Under the pieces are notes generated by a model. The model was not told the DNA's origin. It ran no database searches and saw only the letters and a program-made list of their open reading frames with translations. From assembly GCF_002374835.1 (NCBI RefSeq), contig NZ_NWVD01000005.1, forward strand, positions 1 through 64,000: a DNA stretch of 64,000 bases. The letters run 5' to 3'. Positions 26,218-35,847 of the stretch are shown here, in pieces. The stretch's first letter is position 1. Every line of letters begins with the position of its first letter. The stretch is from Sphingomonas ginsenosidimutans. GTDB lineage: Bacteria > Pseudomonadota > Alphaproteobacteria > Sphingomonadales > Sphingomonadaceae. The position numbers and the translations under genes were made by a program.

Positions 26218-27383
26218 CAGATCCGGTTGGCGAAGATCGCGGAACTGACGGTCGGTGCGCCTGGCCCGCCGGCGAGCAGGCAGGTGCGCGCGCCCGCGAC
26301 CGGATTGGCGCTCTCACCGCGCAACTGGCGCACCGCCTCGATCGGCAGGCCGATGCCGTGGATGAAACCCTGGGCCAGATTGCCCCCCGCGGTGTTGATC
26401 GGCAGCTTGCCGCCATCGGCGATGAGATTGTCGAAGCGGATCACCTCCGTCGCATTCTCATAGGTGCAGAAGCCGTGATCGATCAGCGACATGACGCCTT
26501 GCGCATCGAAGTTCTCGTAAAGCTGGACGACGTCGATGTCGGCGGGGGTGAGGCCTGTCTCGGCGTACAGGCGTCTAGCGATGCCGCGGAATCCACCAGT
26601 GACGTAGAGGTCGGGATCGTCATTCTCGAGCAGGTCGCCCCAACCCGCCTCCGCGCCCTGCGCGCAGCCGAGCAGATATACCGGCGGCCTGGCGAGGTCG
26701 CGCGCACGCTCGGCGGATACCATCAGCAGCGCGCCGGCCCCGTCGTTCTCGCGGCTGCAATCGAACAGGCGGAAGGGCTCGGCGATCAGGCGCGATTGCC
26801 GCAATTGCTCGACATCGAACGTCTGGCCGTAGCTGACCGCTTCCGGGTTGCGGCTGCCGTGGTGATAGGAGGCGCGAACCAGTTCCTCGACGATGTCGCG
26901 GGGGACGCCGTGGTGATCGAACAACCGTGTCGCCCGCACCGCGCAGGCCTGGGCCGGCGACACCATGCCGGTCGCGCGCAGGTGATCGTTAAGATGGTGC
27001 GCCATCACCGCAGCGGACATGCGGCCGCTCGAGCCCTCGACCAAGGCGCGAAAGATCACCACCGCGCTCGCCTGCCCGGACAGGATCGCTGCTGCGGCAA
27101 CGCCGAACGCGCCGGCGATGCCCCCGCCGCCGCCGCCCCAGACCTGCGTCGACCACCGCAATTCGCGGCTGCCGAGCTCGGGCATCAATCGGACCGGCTC
27201 GTTCTTGTCGTCGCCATAGGAGACAAAGCCGTCGATCTCCGCCGGATCGAAGCCGGCCTCATCGCAGGCAGCGACGATCGCTTCGACCAGCACGCTGCGC
27301 TCGGGCAGCGGGGAGCCGCCGCGCTTGTATTGCTTCAGGCCCACGCCGGCGATGGCGGTGGTGCCGTAGAGGGGGTGAGTCAC
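26217..27383 (-). CDS. Thiolase-like (lipid-transfer protein/Ltp2-type) enzyme
   Basis: This 388-residue thiolase-superfamily protein starts at GTG (27383). It has a Gly-rich loop after VWGGGGGGIAG, the conserved QLYENFDAQG segment and a C-terminal GGNLAQGFIHGIGL, as in sterol carrier protein thiolases and Ltp aldolases. A classical N-terminal nucleophilic Cys is not evident at the usual place, which favours an Ltp2-type retro-aldolase over a true thiolase. Such enzymes need a DUF35 partner, and one is encoded immediately upstream with a GTGA overlap. Confidence 0.8.
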   Translation of the reverse strand: MTHPLYGTTAIAGVGLKQYKRGGSPLPERSVLVEAIVAACDEAGFDPAEIDGFVSYGDDKNEPVRLMPELGSRELRWSTQVWGGGGGGIAGAFGVAAAAILSGQASAVVIFRALVEGSSGRMSAAVMAHHLNDHLRATGMVSPAQACAVRATRLFDHHGVPRDIVEELVRASYHHGSRNPEAVSYGQTFDVEQLRQSRLIAEPFRLFDCSRENDGAGALLMVSAERARDLARPPVYLLGCAQGAEAGWGDLLENDDPDLYVTGGFRGIARRLYAETGLTPADIDVVQLYENFDAQGVMSLIDHGFCTYENATEVIRFDNLIADGGKLPINTAGGNLAQGFIHGIGLPIEAVRQLRGESANPVAGARTCLLAGGPGAPTVSSAIFANRI

Positions 27384-27781
27384 GCGGCGCGGCTCCAGAT
27401 GATGGTAGGGATGGAGTCGTCGCCGGCTTGCGTGCGGCCGATGCGGCCGGTCAGGGGTTCGCCGAGCTTCGGATCGATCCGGTCGGGATCGTCGAGCCGG
27501 CCGAGCAGGCGGATGCCGCAATCATCGATGTCCACCAGCACGGTGGTGAAGGGCAGGCCGAGCGACTCCGCCCCGCCGAACGCATGCCAGGTGCGCGTCC
27601 AGGAGAAGACGGTCGCCGTCATCGATCGCTCGACCCATCGCACGCCGGTGCTGCCGCAGGCGCCGCAGCGATGGGCGGCAGGCCAGATCCAGCGGTCGCA
27701 GCCGTTGCAGCGCGGCAGCATCAGTTTGCCCTGTTCCAGTCCGTCCCAGTAAGGTGCGTCGGCGCCGTCAGCGCGGCTCAT
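27380..27781 (-). CDS. DUF35 OB-fold/zinc-ribbon acyl-CoA-associated protein
   Basis: This 133-residue protein has an N-terminal rubredoxin-like zinc ribbon (CNGCDRW and CGACGST, about residues 25-43) followed by an OB fold (WTRTWHAF to the end). In steroid side-chain degradation DUF35 domains bind Ltp2-type aldolases and complete the active site. The tight coupling with the thiolase-like gene points to the same arrangement here. Confidence 0.85.
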   Translation of the reverse strand: MSRADGADAPYWDGLEQGKLMLPRCNGCDRWIWPAAHRCGACGSTGVRWVERSMTATVFSWTRTWHAFGGAESLGLPFTTVLVDIDDCGIRLLGRLDDPDRIDPKLGEPLTGRIGRTQAGDDSIPTIIWSRAA

Positions 27782-29004
27782 GCGGGCGACCATTCAAGCG
27801 GAAGATTCTCAAGCGCCATTACCGTACCGGTGCGGAAGGCATGTTTCTCGCCGGCCACCGCCCTGAATGACGGGATGCGCTTGATCCATTCCTCGGTCAG
27901 GATGCGCAATTCCGCACGGCCGAGGACATGGCCGATGCACAGATGCGGTCCGCTGGAGAAGGTGAGGTGCGCGGTGCGTTTGCGATCGATGTCGAAGGCG
28001 TTGGGGGCGTCGAACTTCGCGGGATCGCGGCTGCCCAGGCACAGAATGCACAGCACCATCTCGCCCGGGTGGAAGGTGGCGGCGCCGATCGTCTGCTCCT
28101 GCACCACGAGGCGCGGGGTGTTGACGACGCCGTAGAGGCGGATCGCTTCGTCGGCAAAGGCGGGGATCAGCGACGGGTCGGCGGCAAGGCGTGCCTGCAA
28201 CTCGGGCATCTGCGCCAATTGCTGATAGGCGAAGCCGGTGACGTTGGTGACGGTGTCCATGCCGCCCAGGAACAGGACGAAGCTCATCGCCAGGATCTCG
28301 TCCTCGTTCATCGTGCGGCCACCGATGTCGACGGTGATGAAGTGGCTCATCAACTTGTCGTCGGGGTTGGCCCGCTTCTCGTCGATCAGCGCCTTCATCT
28401 CCCCCAGGATCAGGCCCGACAGCCGACCGATCTCCTCGGCATTGTTCTGATTGTCGAAGAAGGCCTCCGCCAATTCGCGAAACTCGCGCAGCCGGGACAA
28501 GTCCATGCCCATCAACTCCATGAAGACGCTGACGGGGAACACCTTCGACACGTCGCCCTGGAAGTCGCAGCGGCCGCTGTCGGCAACCTTGTCGACCAGC
28601 ATCTGCGCCCAGCGGCGAATCTGCGGCTCGATCGCCTTGATCGCGACGGGCCCGAACATCGGCATCATCGCGCGGCGGTACGGCAGGTTTTCAGGCGGAT
28701 CGAGGCTGAGCGGAATGAAGAAGGGCGGATTCTCGACCCGCGGAATCTGCATCTCGCGAACAGAAAAATGATCGGGATCGGTGACCACGGCGGTGATCGT
28801 GTCGAACCCCGTGGCGATCCAGTGGCCGCCATTCAGCGTCGTCCAGAAGATCGGCGGTGCATCAGCCAACGCCTCGGCATAGCTGCCCTGTACGTCCTCG
28901 CGGATGCGCGGATCGGCATAAATGTCAAAATCGAAGACGAGATCGGCGGGAATGTGCGCGGGTACGGGCCCCGGCACGGCGGCAACAGCAGTATGAGCGT
29001 TCAT
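27778..29004 (-). CDS. Cytochrome P450
   Basis: This 408-residue soluble P450 has the haem loop FSSGPHLCIGH with Cys356 as thiolate ligand and the ExxR motif in ADEAIRLYG. The oxygen-binding helix segment FLGGMDTVTN carries the acid-alcohol pair D-T. The length and lack of a membrane anchor fit bacterial class I enzymes that need a ferredoxin and reductase, which are not in the window. It lies 10 bases after the ligase gene. Hydroxylation of a hydrophobic side chain is the likely role. Confidence 0.92.
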   Translation of the reverse strand: MNAHTAVAAVPGPVPAHIPADLVFDFDIYADPRIREDVQGSYAEALADAPPIFWTTLNGGHWIATGFDTITAVVTDPDHFSVREMQIPRVENPPFFIPLSLDPPENLPYRRAMMPMFGPVAIKAIEPQIRRWAQMLVDKVADSGRCDFQGDVSKVFPVSVFMELMGMDLSRLREFRELAEAFFDNQNNAEEIGRLSGLILGEMKALIDEKRANPDDKLMSHFITVDIGGRTMNEDEILAMSFVLFLGGMDTVTNVTGFAYQQLAQMPELQARLAADPSLIPAFADEAIRLYGVVNTPRLVVQEQTIGAATFHPGEMVLCILCLGSRDPAKFDAPNAFDIDRKRTAHLTFSSGPHLCIGHVLGRAELRILTEEWIKRIPSFRAVAGEKHAFRTGTVMALENLPLEWSPA

Positions 29005-29014
29005 GATGGGCTCC

Positions 29015-30514
29015 TCAGCGGACACGCGACAGGCGCTCGTGCGCGCCGGCGTAGAGTTGACGCACCGCGGGCTTCGACAGCTTCCCCGTGGCGAGCCGCG
29101 GCAGTGGATCGGCGGAGAAGGCGACGTAGCGCGGCACCTTGTAGTTGGAGAGGTTGGTGTCGCAGTAGCGGATCAGCGCCGCGACATCGATTTCGGCGGG
29201 GCCGTGATAGACGACAAAGGGTGTCTCGCCGAACTTTGGATCGGGCGCGGCGATCGCCAGCGCCTCGGTGATGCCGGGGAACTCGCACACCACGCGCTCC
29301 ACCTCGGCGGCGGAGATGTTGAGGCCGCCGGAAATGATCAGGTCCTTCAGCCGGTCAACAAAGGTGAGCAGGCCATTCTCGTCCAGCGTGCCGATGTCGC
29401 CGGAATGCAGCCAGCCATTGCGGATCGTCTTGGCGGTCTCCTCCGGGTTGCGCCAATAGCCCTGCATCATGCCCGGCGAGCGCATCACGATCTCGCCGGG
29501 TTCGCCGGGATCGCAGTCGGTGCCGTCGGGTCGCACGACGCGCAAGTCCATGAAGATGTTGCCCCAGCCGCATTTCTCGGGCGCCGCCATGGCGAGATGC
29601 TCGGGCATCATCGTCGCGTTCCCACCAACCTCGGTCTGGCCGTAGATCTGGCGGATGGTGATGCCCTTGGCCTTGTACGTCTCCAGCAGCTGACGGCTGA
29701 CGCGCGCGCCGCCAGCGGTGGCGAGCCTGATCGACGACAGGTCCGCGCCGGCGAACTCGGGCAGGGCGGCGATGAACTCGAAAAAGGCAGGCACCGCGCC
29801 GAAGCAGGTGATCCGTTCGCGCTCGATCAGCCGGAGCGCATCGGCAGGAACGAACTGCGGCATCATGTAGATGGTGCAGCCCAGGGTCGTATAGTGCATC
29901 AGCTGAACGAAGCCGGCCGATGTGTTGAGCGGCGCAAGGCTGATGATCCGCGATCCGGGTGCCGAGCTCGTCTCCTCCACCGCCCAGCTGGCGGCATAGG
30001 CCGTCATCGAGCGGTTGGTGAAGACCACGCCCTTCGGCTTGGCGGTGGAGCCGGACGTCGCGATGATGACCACCGGCGCGTCGGGTTGCGGATCGTGCGA
30101 CGGGGTGACCGACGCGCCGTGGCGCAATGCGTCGATCTCCGCCAGGGCGCGGGGCGAAACGCCGGCGTCCGTCATGTTTCCGCTATGCGCCGGATCGGCG
30201 AACGAGATGGCCGGTTCGGTGGTTTCGACCAGTTCGGCGATCTCGCGCGGCTTATATCGGAAGTTCACCGGGTTGACGATGCCGCCGGCGCGGATCGTGC
30301 CCATGATCAGGGCGACATACGCAAGACTGTTGGTAGCGCAGATGGCAACCCGGTCACCCGGCTGGAGCCCATCGGCGATCAGCATCGCGGCGACGCGGCC
30401 CGACCAGTCGTGATAGTCGCGGTAGGTGAGCACATCGCCGTCGAGGACCACGGCCGGCTGGTCGCCGCGCATCCTGGCCCACCATGCGATGGCATTCGGC
30501 AACGTCTGCGGCAT
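29015..30514 (-). CDS. Acyl-CoA synthetase (AMP-forming)
   Basis: This 499-residue ANL-superfamily ligase has the P-loop IIATSGSTAKPKG at about residue 150, YGQTEVGGN at about 290, the hinge SGDIGTLDENG at about 370 and the catalytic lysine in LATGKLSKP near the C-terminus. It activates a carboxylic acid to its CoA ester. It is the first gene of the five-gene minus-strand unit and lies 70 bases from palindrome B. The acid is unknown; neighbours suggest an oxidised side chain. Confidence 0.9.
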   Translation of the reverse strand: MPQTLPNAIAWWARMRGDQPAVVLDGDVLTYRDYHDWSGRVAAMLIADGLQPGDRVAICATNSLAYVALIMGTIRAGGIVNPVNFRYKPREIAELVETTEPAISFADPAHSGNMTDAGVSPRALAEIDALRHGASVTPSHDPQPDAPVVIIATSGSTAKPKGVVFTNRSMTAYAASWAVEETSSAPGSRIISLAPLNTSAGFVQLMHYTTLGCTIYMMPQFVPADALRLIERERITCFGAVPAFFEFIAALPEFAGADLSSIRLATAGGARVSRQLLETYKAKGITIRQIYGQTEVGGNATMMPEHLAMAAPEKCGWGNIFMDLRVVRPDGTDCDPGEPGEIVMRSPGMMQGYWRNPEETAKTIRNGWLHSGDIGTLDENGLLTFVDRLKDLIISGGLNISAAEVERVVCEFPGITEALAIAAPDPKFGETPFVVYHGPAEIDVAALIRYCDTNLSNYKVPRYVAFSADPLPRLATGKLSKPAVRQLYAGAHERLSRVR

Positions 30515-30583
30515 ATCTTCCTCTCCGGCGTCGGCATGGCCGGCGCAGCTTCTCCTTGTCGACGACGAAGCTAAAAAGGCGCC

Positions 30584-30602
30584 AACCTAATAGCAATAGT
30601 TT
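30584..30602. promoter_or_regulatory. Shared 19-bp palindrome, site B
   Basis: The minus strand reads AAACTATTGCTATTAGGTT. It lies between the divergent ligase operon (start 30514) and GMC gene (start 30702). A -35-like TTGCTA lies inside it, with TAGCTT 17 bases downstream in the ligase direction. Confidence 0.7.
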
Positions 30603-30701
30603 TTCTTCGGCCGGGGCTTGTCGACATGCGCCCGATGGCGTTACCTATTCATCGTAGGTTGAGCGGCGCGAAATGCTGCCGACCCAGGGGAGGGCGCGCG
30701 A

Positions 30702-32312
30702 ATGAGCTACGATTACGTGATCGTGGGGGCGGGAGCAGCGGGATGCGTGCTGGCCTATCGGCTGTCGGAAGACCCCCGGATCGTGGTGTGCGTGATCGAG
30801 GCCGGGCCGCGCGACACGCATCCGTTCATTTCCATGCCCAAGGGGCTCGCCAAGGTGATGGCCGATCCCAAGCACCTGTGGGCCTATGCCAGCGAGCCCG
30901 ATGCCTGCACCGGCGAGCAATCCGAAATGTGGGTGCGCGGGCGGGTGCTGGGCGGATCCACCTCAACCAATGGCATGATGTACGTGCGCGGGCAGCCAGC
31001 CGATTTCGATGCGATCGCCGACGTGTCGAGCGACGATTGGAGCTGGAAGCATATCGGCGCGGCCTATGCGGCGCTGGAAGGGCATGAACTGGGCGCAGCG
31101 GAAACCCGTGGCGACGCCGGCCCGCTGAAGGTGACGATGCCGACGCTTCGCGACGAATTGTCGGAAGCGCAGATTGCCGCGGGCGTGGCGATGGGGTGGC
31201 CGCGCAAGGACGACGTCAACGCGCCCGACAATGGCGACGGGATCGGCTTCACGCCGCGCACCATTGCCGGCGGCAAGCGACAGAGCGCAGCGACCGCGTT
31301 CCTGCGCCCGGCAGAGAAGCGTGCCAATCTGACGGTGATGACCGACTGCACCGTGGATCGCGTCACCTTCACCGGTAAGCGCGCCACCGGAGTGGAAGTG
31401 GTGCGCGACGGCAGACGGGAGACGGTGGCGGCGAGGGGCGAAGTGATCGTCTGCGGCGGCGCGATGGCAAGCCCCGGCGTCCTCGAGCGATCCGGCATCG
31501 GTGACGAGGGGCGGCTGAAGGCGCTCGGCATTCCGCTGATCCACCACAATCCGGAAGTCGGCGAAGGGTTGATCGAGCATCGCGGGCTGATCGTGCAATG
31601 GAAGGTCAGGCGCGACATTTCGCAGAACAAGCAGTTCCACGGGTGGCGGCTGCTGCGGTCCGCTGTGCAATATTATCTGACCCGCTCCGGTCCGATGGCG
31701 GCCGCGGCCTATGAGATCGGTGGCTGGTTCCGCACGCGGCCGGGGCTGAACCGGCCCGATGCGCAGATGCTGGTCGCGCCCTTCTCGTTCGACTTCGCCA
31801 AGCAGCGGCAGGATGTCGAGCGCTTCCCGGGCATGCACGTGGTTGTCTATCCGCTGCGTCCCACCTCGCGCGGCAGCATTCATATCACCACGCGCGATCC
31901 GGATGCGGCGGCGTCGTTCCGGCCGAACTACCGCGCCAACGACGAAGACCGCGCCGCCATGATCGGCGCAATCCGGGTGGTGCGCGACTACGTCCGCCGA
32001 TCGCCGCTGGGCGAGCTGGTCGGCGAAGAAACCATGCCGGGCGCGCAATATGAGACCGATCAGCAGATCCTAGACGCCTACGATCGCTTTGGCACGTGCG
32101 GCTATCATGCGGTCGGCAGCTGCCGGATGGGGAATGACGCAGCGTCGGTGGTCGACCCCCAGCTGCGCGTGCGCGGCGTCGACGGGCTGCGCATCATGGA
32201 CACATCGATCATGCCCGCGATCCCCGCCGGCAATACGCAGGGCCCGACCATGGCGATGGCGTGGCGCGCTGCGGACCTGATCCTGCGCGACCATGTCGCC
32301 ACGCCGGCGTGA
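30702..32312 (+). CDS. GMC-family flavin alcohol dehydrogenase/oxidase
   Basis: This 536-residue GMC oxidoreductase has an N-terminal FAD-binding motif VIVGAGAAGCVLA (residues 6-18). The family signature GRVLGGSTSTNGM lies near residue 80. The catalytic His in YHAVGSCRMG and Asn in AGNTQGPTM sit near the C-terminus. It should oxidise a primary alcohol to an aldehyde, which fits between the P450 and the aldehyde dehydrogenase of this region. The ATG follows GGAGGGCGCGCGA. Confidence 0.9.
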   Translation: MSYDYVIVGAGAAGCVLAYRLSEDPRIVVCVIEAGPRDTHPFISMPKGLAKVMADPKHLWAYASEPDACTGEQSEMWVRGRVLGGSTSTNGMMYVRGQPADFDAIADVSSDDWSWKHIGAAYAALEGHELGAAETRGDAGPLKVTMPTLRDELSEAQIAAGVAMGWPRKDDVNAPDNGDGIGFTPRTIAGGKRQSAATAFLRPAEKRANLTVMTDCTVDRVTFTGKRATGVEVVRDGRRETVAARGEVIVCGGAMASPGVLERSGIGDEGRLKALGIPLIHHNPEVGEGLIEHRGLIVQWKVRRDISQNKQFHGWRLLRSAVQYYLTRSGPMAAAAYEIGGWFRTRPGLNRPDAQMLVAPFSFDFAKQRQDVERFPGMHVVVYPLRPTSRGSIHITTRDPDAAASFRPNYRANDEDRAAMIGAIRVVRDYVRRSPLGELVGEETMPGAQYETDQQILDAYDRFGTCGYHAVGSCRMGNDAASVVDPQLRVRGVDGLRIMDTSIMPAIPAGNTQGPTMAMAWRAADLILRDHVATPA

Positions 32313-32316
32313 CCGT

Positions 32317-32335
32317 TATCTATTGACATTAGGTT
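32317..32335. promoter_or_regulatory. Shared 19-bp palindrome, site C
   Basis: The site reads TATCTATTGACATTAGGTT and encloses a consensus -35 hexamer TTGACA. It lies 70 bases before the TonB receptor start. Confidence 0.7.
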
Positions 32336-32404
32336 TGTTACGGCCGAAGTTTCGGCGACGCGACAGAAGATCGCGCAACCTGTTTTCAGAGAGGATGTAG
32401 AAGG

Positions 32405-34906
32405 ATGAAGCGTTCCTTGCGGCTCGCCTTGGTGGCGCTGACCTCCACCACAGCGATTGTGCCCTCGGCCGTTCAGGCGCAGGTGGCCCCGGATGTTGGC
32501 CCCACGACGGCGCAGGAATCCGGCACCAACAGGGGCGAGGCATCCGAGACCGGCGCCCGTCCGGCCAACACGACGCCCTCCGCGGTCGGCGACGGCGAGA
32601 TCATCATCACCGCGCGGCGCCGTGACGAGCGCCTGCTCGACGCGCCGGTCGCGGTCACTGCCGTCGGCGGCGAGACCCTCACCCAATATCAGGCAACCCG
32701 CGTCAGCGACATCGCGACCCTTGTCCCCTCGCTCATCGCGGGCAAGGCGGCGTCGGGCTCGTCGGCCAGCATCTTCCTGCGCGGCGTCGGCTCGACCGCG
32801 CTGAGCGCCGGCTTTGACCAGTCGGTGTCGTTCGTGATCGACGGCCTGCCGATGAGCCGCGGGCGCGAGATCAGCCTTCCGCAGTTCGACATCCAGCGCG
32901 TCGAGGTGCTCAAGGGGCCGCAGGCGTTGTTCTTCGGCAAGAACACCACCGGCGGCCTGATCAGCGTGTCGAGCAACAACCCGACCGACACGTTTGAAGG
33001 CGGGATCAAGGGCGGGTACGGGTTCAACGCCGACGAACACTATGTCGAAGGGTATCTGTCGGGCCCGGTGTCGGATACGCTGCGCGCGCGCGTCGCCGGT
33101 CGTTATTCCAAGGCAAAGGGTGCGTTCACCAACACCGCGGCGGACGAATACACCAACTACATCCCGGGGCAGTTCCGCACGCGCGACCGGGACCGCCGGG
33201 GCTTTTCGGAAGCCTATGGCGCGCGCGGCACGGTCGAGTGGGAACCGAGCAGCGCCTTCAAGCTGCAGGTGAAGGGCGGCTTCACCAAGGTGACGGATGG
33301 CGGCCCGACCGACATCATCGAGCGGCTCTGCGGCGCCGGCCGGACGACCCCGCTGCCCGCCAACGGCATTCCCCCAAGCCCCAACGCCGATTGCCAGATC
33401 AACGGCCGATCGGATCAGTCCGCCATCCCGATCCAGGTGGCCCAGGCGAATTATCGCTATGCCCGCAACGGCGACATGTATGGCGATTTCGCGTCGCAAT
33501 ACGGCATCGCGACGGCGAACGTGACGAGCGATCCGTTCGATGTCACGTCGATCACGGGCTATTATCACTTCCGCCAATATGATCTGAACAACGTGTCGGG
33601 CGAAGCCTATCCAGCCGGGTTCAGTCAGCTCGCGGACTTCGATCAATTCTCGCAGGAGTTGCGGTTCCAGTCGAAGTTCGACGGCCCGTTCAACCTCCTG
33701 TTCGGCGGCTTCTATGCTTACGGCGATTTCCTCTTCAACACCGACGCCTATATCGCACCGCTGCCGTTCGATCCGGGCACGGGCACGTTTGTCAGCTTCA
33801 AGCGCGACAACGGGTTCAAGACCCACTCCATGTCGGTGTTCGTCGAAGGAACGCTCAATCTTTCAGAGCAGTTCGAGCTGTCGGCCGGTGCGCGCTACAG
33901 CCTGGAATCGCGCGACAGCTACCAGCGTTCGCTGCCGGCTAACGCCGCCTTCGCGGCGGTCTTCCCCGGCGGGATCGCGGTGAGCGACCGCTACCGCGAC
34001 GACAATATTTCTCCGCAGGCGACGATCCGGTTCAAGCCGGATACCGACACCACCTTGTACGCATCATACAAGCAGGGCTTCAAAGCAGGCGGCTTCAATA
34101 TCTCGCAGGCGCTGACACCGGCTCCGACTGCCGTGTTGCAGGATCAGGGCCGCTTCGGCGCGGAAACCGCGGAGGGCGGCGAGATCGGCTATCGCACGCT
34201 GGCGTTCAATCGCCGGCTGACCTTCAGCCTCACGGCATACCGCTACGAATACAAGGATCTGCAGGTCCAGTTCTTCGATCCCACCACCGTGTCGCTCACC
34301 GCGGGCAATGCCGGCAAGCTGCGCACCCAGGGCGTGGAGGCAGACGTCAATTTTCGCGTGCCGGGGATCGACGGTTTCAGCCTGCGTGGTGCGGCGGCCT
34401 ATAACGATGCCAAGTACCAGGACTATGTCGGCCAATGCTATCCCGGGCAGACGATCGCGCTGGGCTGCAATCTCCAGCCCGCCGGCGGCGTCTTCAACGC
34501 GCAGAATTACGATGGCCGCACGCCGCCGAAGGCGCCCAAATTCGCGGGGCGCGCCGGTTTCACGTTCGAAACGCCGGTAAGCGGCTCCGGATGGTCGGTC
34601 CGTGTCACCAGCGATGTCAGCTATACGTCCAAGTATAATTTCTCCGATGCGCTCCGTCCCGACGCGGTCCAGAAGGGATATGCGAAGCTCGACGCGGCAC
34701 TGGCCCTCAATGGTCCGAACGAACGCTGGACGCTGTCGGTGATCGGCCGCAACCTCACCAACAAGCTGGTGGTCACGGCCGCGAACGACATTCCGTTCGC
34801 AGGTGGAACCGGCACAGGGACGGCCGGGCCGGGCGTTACCGCCGACATGTCCGCCTTTGTCGACAACCCGCGGGAAGTATTCGTCGAGCTGGCGTTCAAA
34901 TTCTGA
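32405..34906 (+). CDS. TonB-dependent receptor of the catabolic region
   Basis: This 833-residue receptor has a signal peptide ending SAVQAQ (about residue 26). The TonB box GEIIITARRR is followed by a plug with KGPQALFFGKNTTGG (about residues 175-190) and a barrel ending in the canonical ELAFKF. It is the size of sphingomonad receptors that import hydrophobic carbon sources as well as siderophores. With its own copy of the shared palindrome and no ABC importer nearby, it probably takes up the substrate of the surrounding enzymes. Confidence 0.9.
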   Translation: MKRSLRLALVALTSTTAIVPSAVQAQVAPDVGPTTAQESGTNRGEASETGARPANTTPSAVGDGEIIITARRRDERLLDAPVAVTAVGGETLTQYQATRVSDIATLVPSLIAGKAASGSSASIFLRGVGSTALSAGFDQSVSFVIDGLPMSRGREISLPQFDIQRVEVLKGPQALFFGKNTTGGLISVSSNNPTDTFEGGIKGGYGFNADEHYVEGYLSGPVSDTLRARVAGRYSKAKGAFTNTAADEYTNYIPGQFRTRDRDRRGFSEAYGARGTVEWEPSSAFKLQVKGGFTKVTDGGPTDIIERLCGAGRTTPLPANGIPPSPNADCQINGRSDQSAIPIQVAQANYRYARNGDMYGDFASQYGIATANVTSDPFDVTSITGYYHFRQYDLNNVSGEAYPAGFSQLADFDQFSQELRFQSKFDGPFNLLFGGFYAYGDFLFNTDAYIAPLPFDPGTGTFVSFKRDNGFKTHSMSVFVEGTLNLSEQFELSAGARYSLESRDSYQRSLPANAAFAAVFPGGIAVSDRYRDDNISPQATIRFKPDTDTTLYASYKQGFKAGGFNISQALTPAPTAVLQDQGRFGAETAEGGEIGYRTLAFNRRLTFSLTAYRYEYKDLQVQFFDPTTVSLTAGNAGKLRTQGVEADVNFRVPGIDGFSLRGAAAYNDAKYQDYVGQCYPGQTIALGCNLQPAGGVFNAQNYDGRTPPKAPKFAGRAGFTFETPVSGSGWSVRVTSDVSYTSKYNFSDALRPDAVQKGYAKLDAALALNGPNERWTLSVIGRNLTNKLVVTAANDIPFAGGTGTGTAGPGVTADMSAFVDNPREVFVELAFKF

Positions 34907-34930
34907 CTGTTCTTCTTCCGAACAACATCG

Positions 34931-34964
34931 AAGGGGTGGTGAGTTCACCGCCCCTTTTCTTTTT
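34931..34964 (+). terminator. Rho-independent terminator after the TonB receptor
   Basis: AAGGGG-T-GGTGA pairs with TCACC-G-CCCCTT around a GT loop and is followed by TTCTTTTT. It begins 25 bases after the receptor stop and separates it from the convergent TetR gene. Confidence 0.8.
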
Positions 34965-35646
34965 ACCTGCTGCCGTATCGCGCACGAAGGCCGGCAAGCA
35001 GCACCTGCAACCCTTCCTTGAAAATGTCCTCGTCCGACGGAGCGAGCTCAAGCGCCTCGGCAAGTCGGGGGAAATGCGCCGCATCGACCTCGGGCATGGC
35101 CGGGATGTGATGCGCTTCCGCCGCCGCCGCGAACAGCGACGAGCCATATGTGAACTTCTCTATCACTTCGTGCACGATCATTTGCGTGGCGAGCGGATAC
35201 GGACAATCCCGCAAACCGGCTTCGTAAGCGGGGAGCATCAATCGCCGCGGAAAAAACCGTAGCGAAAGCGGCGCCGCATTGGGATGGCGCAGGGCAACGC
35301 GGCGAGTGGCGCAACTGAGCTCCACCATCCGCGTCTCCCAATCGGTGGACCATTCCTCCTGCTCGTGGCCGACTTCGAAAAGCAGCCTGCGTGCGACTTC
35401 CGCGAGAAGCTCCTCCTTGTCACGAAAGTGGTGGTAGAGCGATGGCGCACTGACACCTAGTTCCTTCGCCACAGCTTGCAGGCTCAGGGCGTCCAGTCCC
35501 TTCGCATCGATGAGCCGCAATGCCGCCTCCGCAGCGGCCTCACGGGTGATCAGCGGGGACGATGGGCGCCCTGCACGCGGCACGCGACGCTTGCCGCCAA
35601 CGGTCGTCTTCGTCTTTTTCGCGACTGCCGGAGTCATGATGTTCAT
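34963..35646 (-). CDS. TetR/AcrR-family regulator (second of two)
   Basis: This 227-residue TetR regulator has a basic N-terminal tail (KKTKTTVGGKRRVPR). Its helix-turn-helix has recognition helix APSLYHHFRDKEELLAEVA, and a ligand domain with RFFPRRLMLPAYE follows. It is divergent from the Rieske oxygenase with palindrome D between them, 140 bases from its own start. It is a paralogue of the regulator at 23456 and a likely controller of the regulon. Confidence 0.88.
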   Translation of the reverse strand: MNIMTPAVAKKTKTTVGGKRRVPRAGRPSSPLITREAAAEAALRLIDAKGLDALSLQAVAKELGVSAPSLYHHFRDKEELLAEVARRLLFEVGHEQEEWSTDWETRMVELSCATRRVALRHPNAAPLSLRFFPRRLMLPAYEAGLRDCPYPLATQMIVHEVIEKFTYGSSLFAAAAEAHHIPAMPEVDAAHFPRLAEALELAPSDEDIFKEGLQVLLAGLRARYGSR

Positions 35647-35785
35647 GCCGGCAAGCTAACGGGCTTGCTGCCGGACGGCCAGAGCTTGCTCCACGCACCG
35701 GTAATCCAACGACCATATATCTCGCGATTGCGCGCGGCGAGGGTCACCGACGGGCATGACGCCACGTGCTGCGCAAAGAGGCATA

Positions 35786-35804
35786 AAACTATTGCCATTA
35801 GTTT
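35786..35804. promoter_or_regulatory. Shared 19-bp palindrome, site D
   Basis: The site reads AAACTATTGCCATTAGTTT. Its arms are perfectly complementary, and the repeat extends one base further on each side (AAAACTA / TAGTTTT). It lies 44 bases before the Rieske oxygenase gene and upstream of the divergent TetR gene. It is the best copy of the motif. Confidence 0.75.
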
Positions 35805-35847
35805 TAGAGTCGGGTACGACCGGCCTACAAGCAGGAGAGGTGCGACC

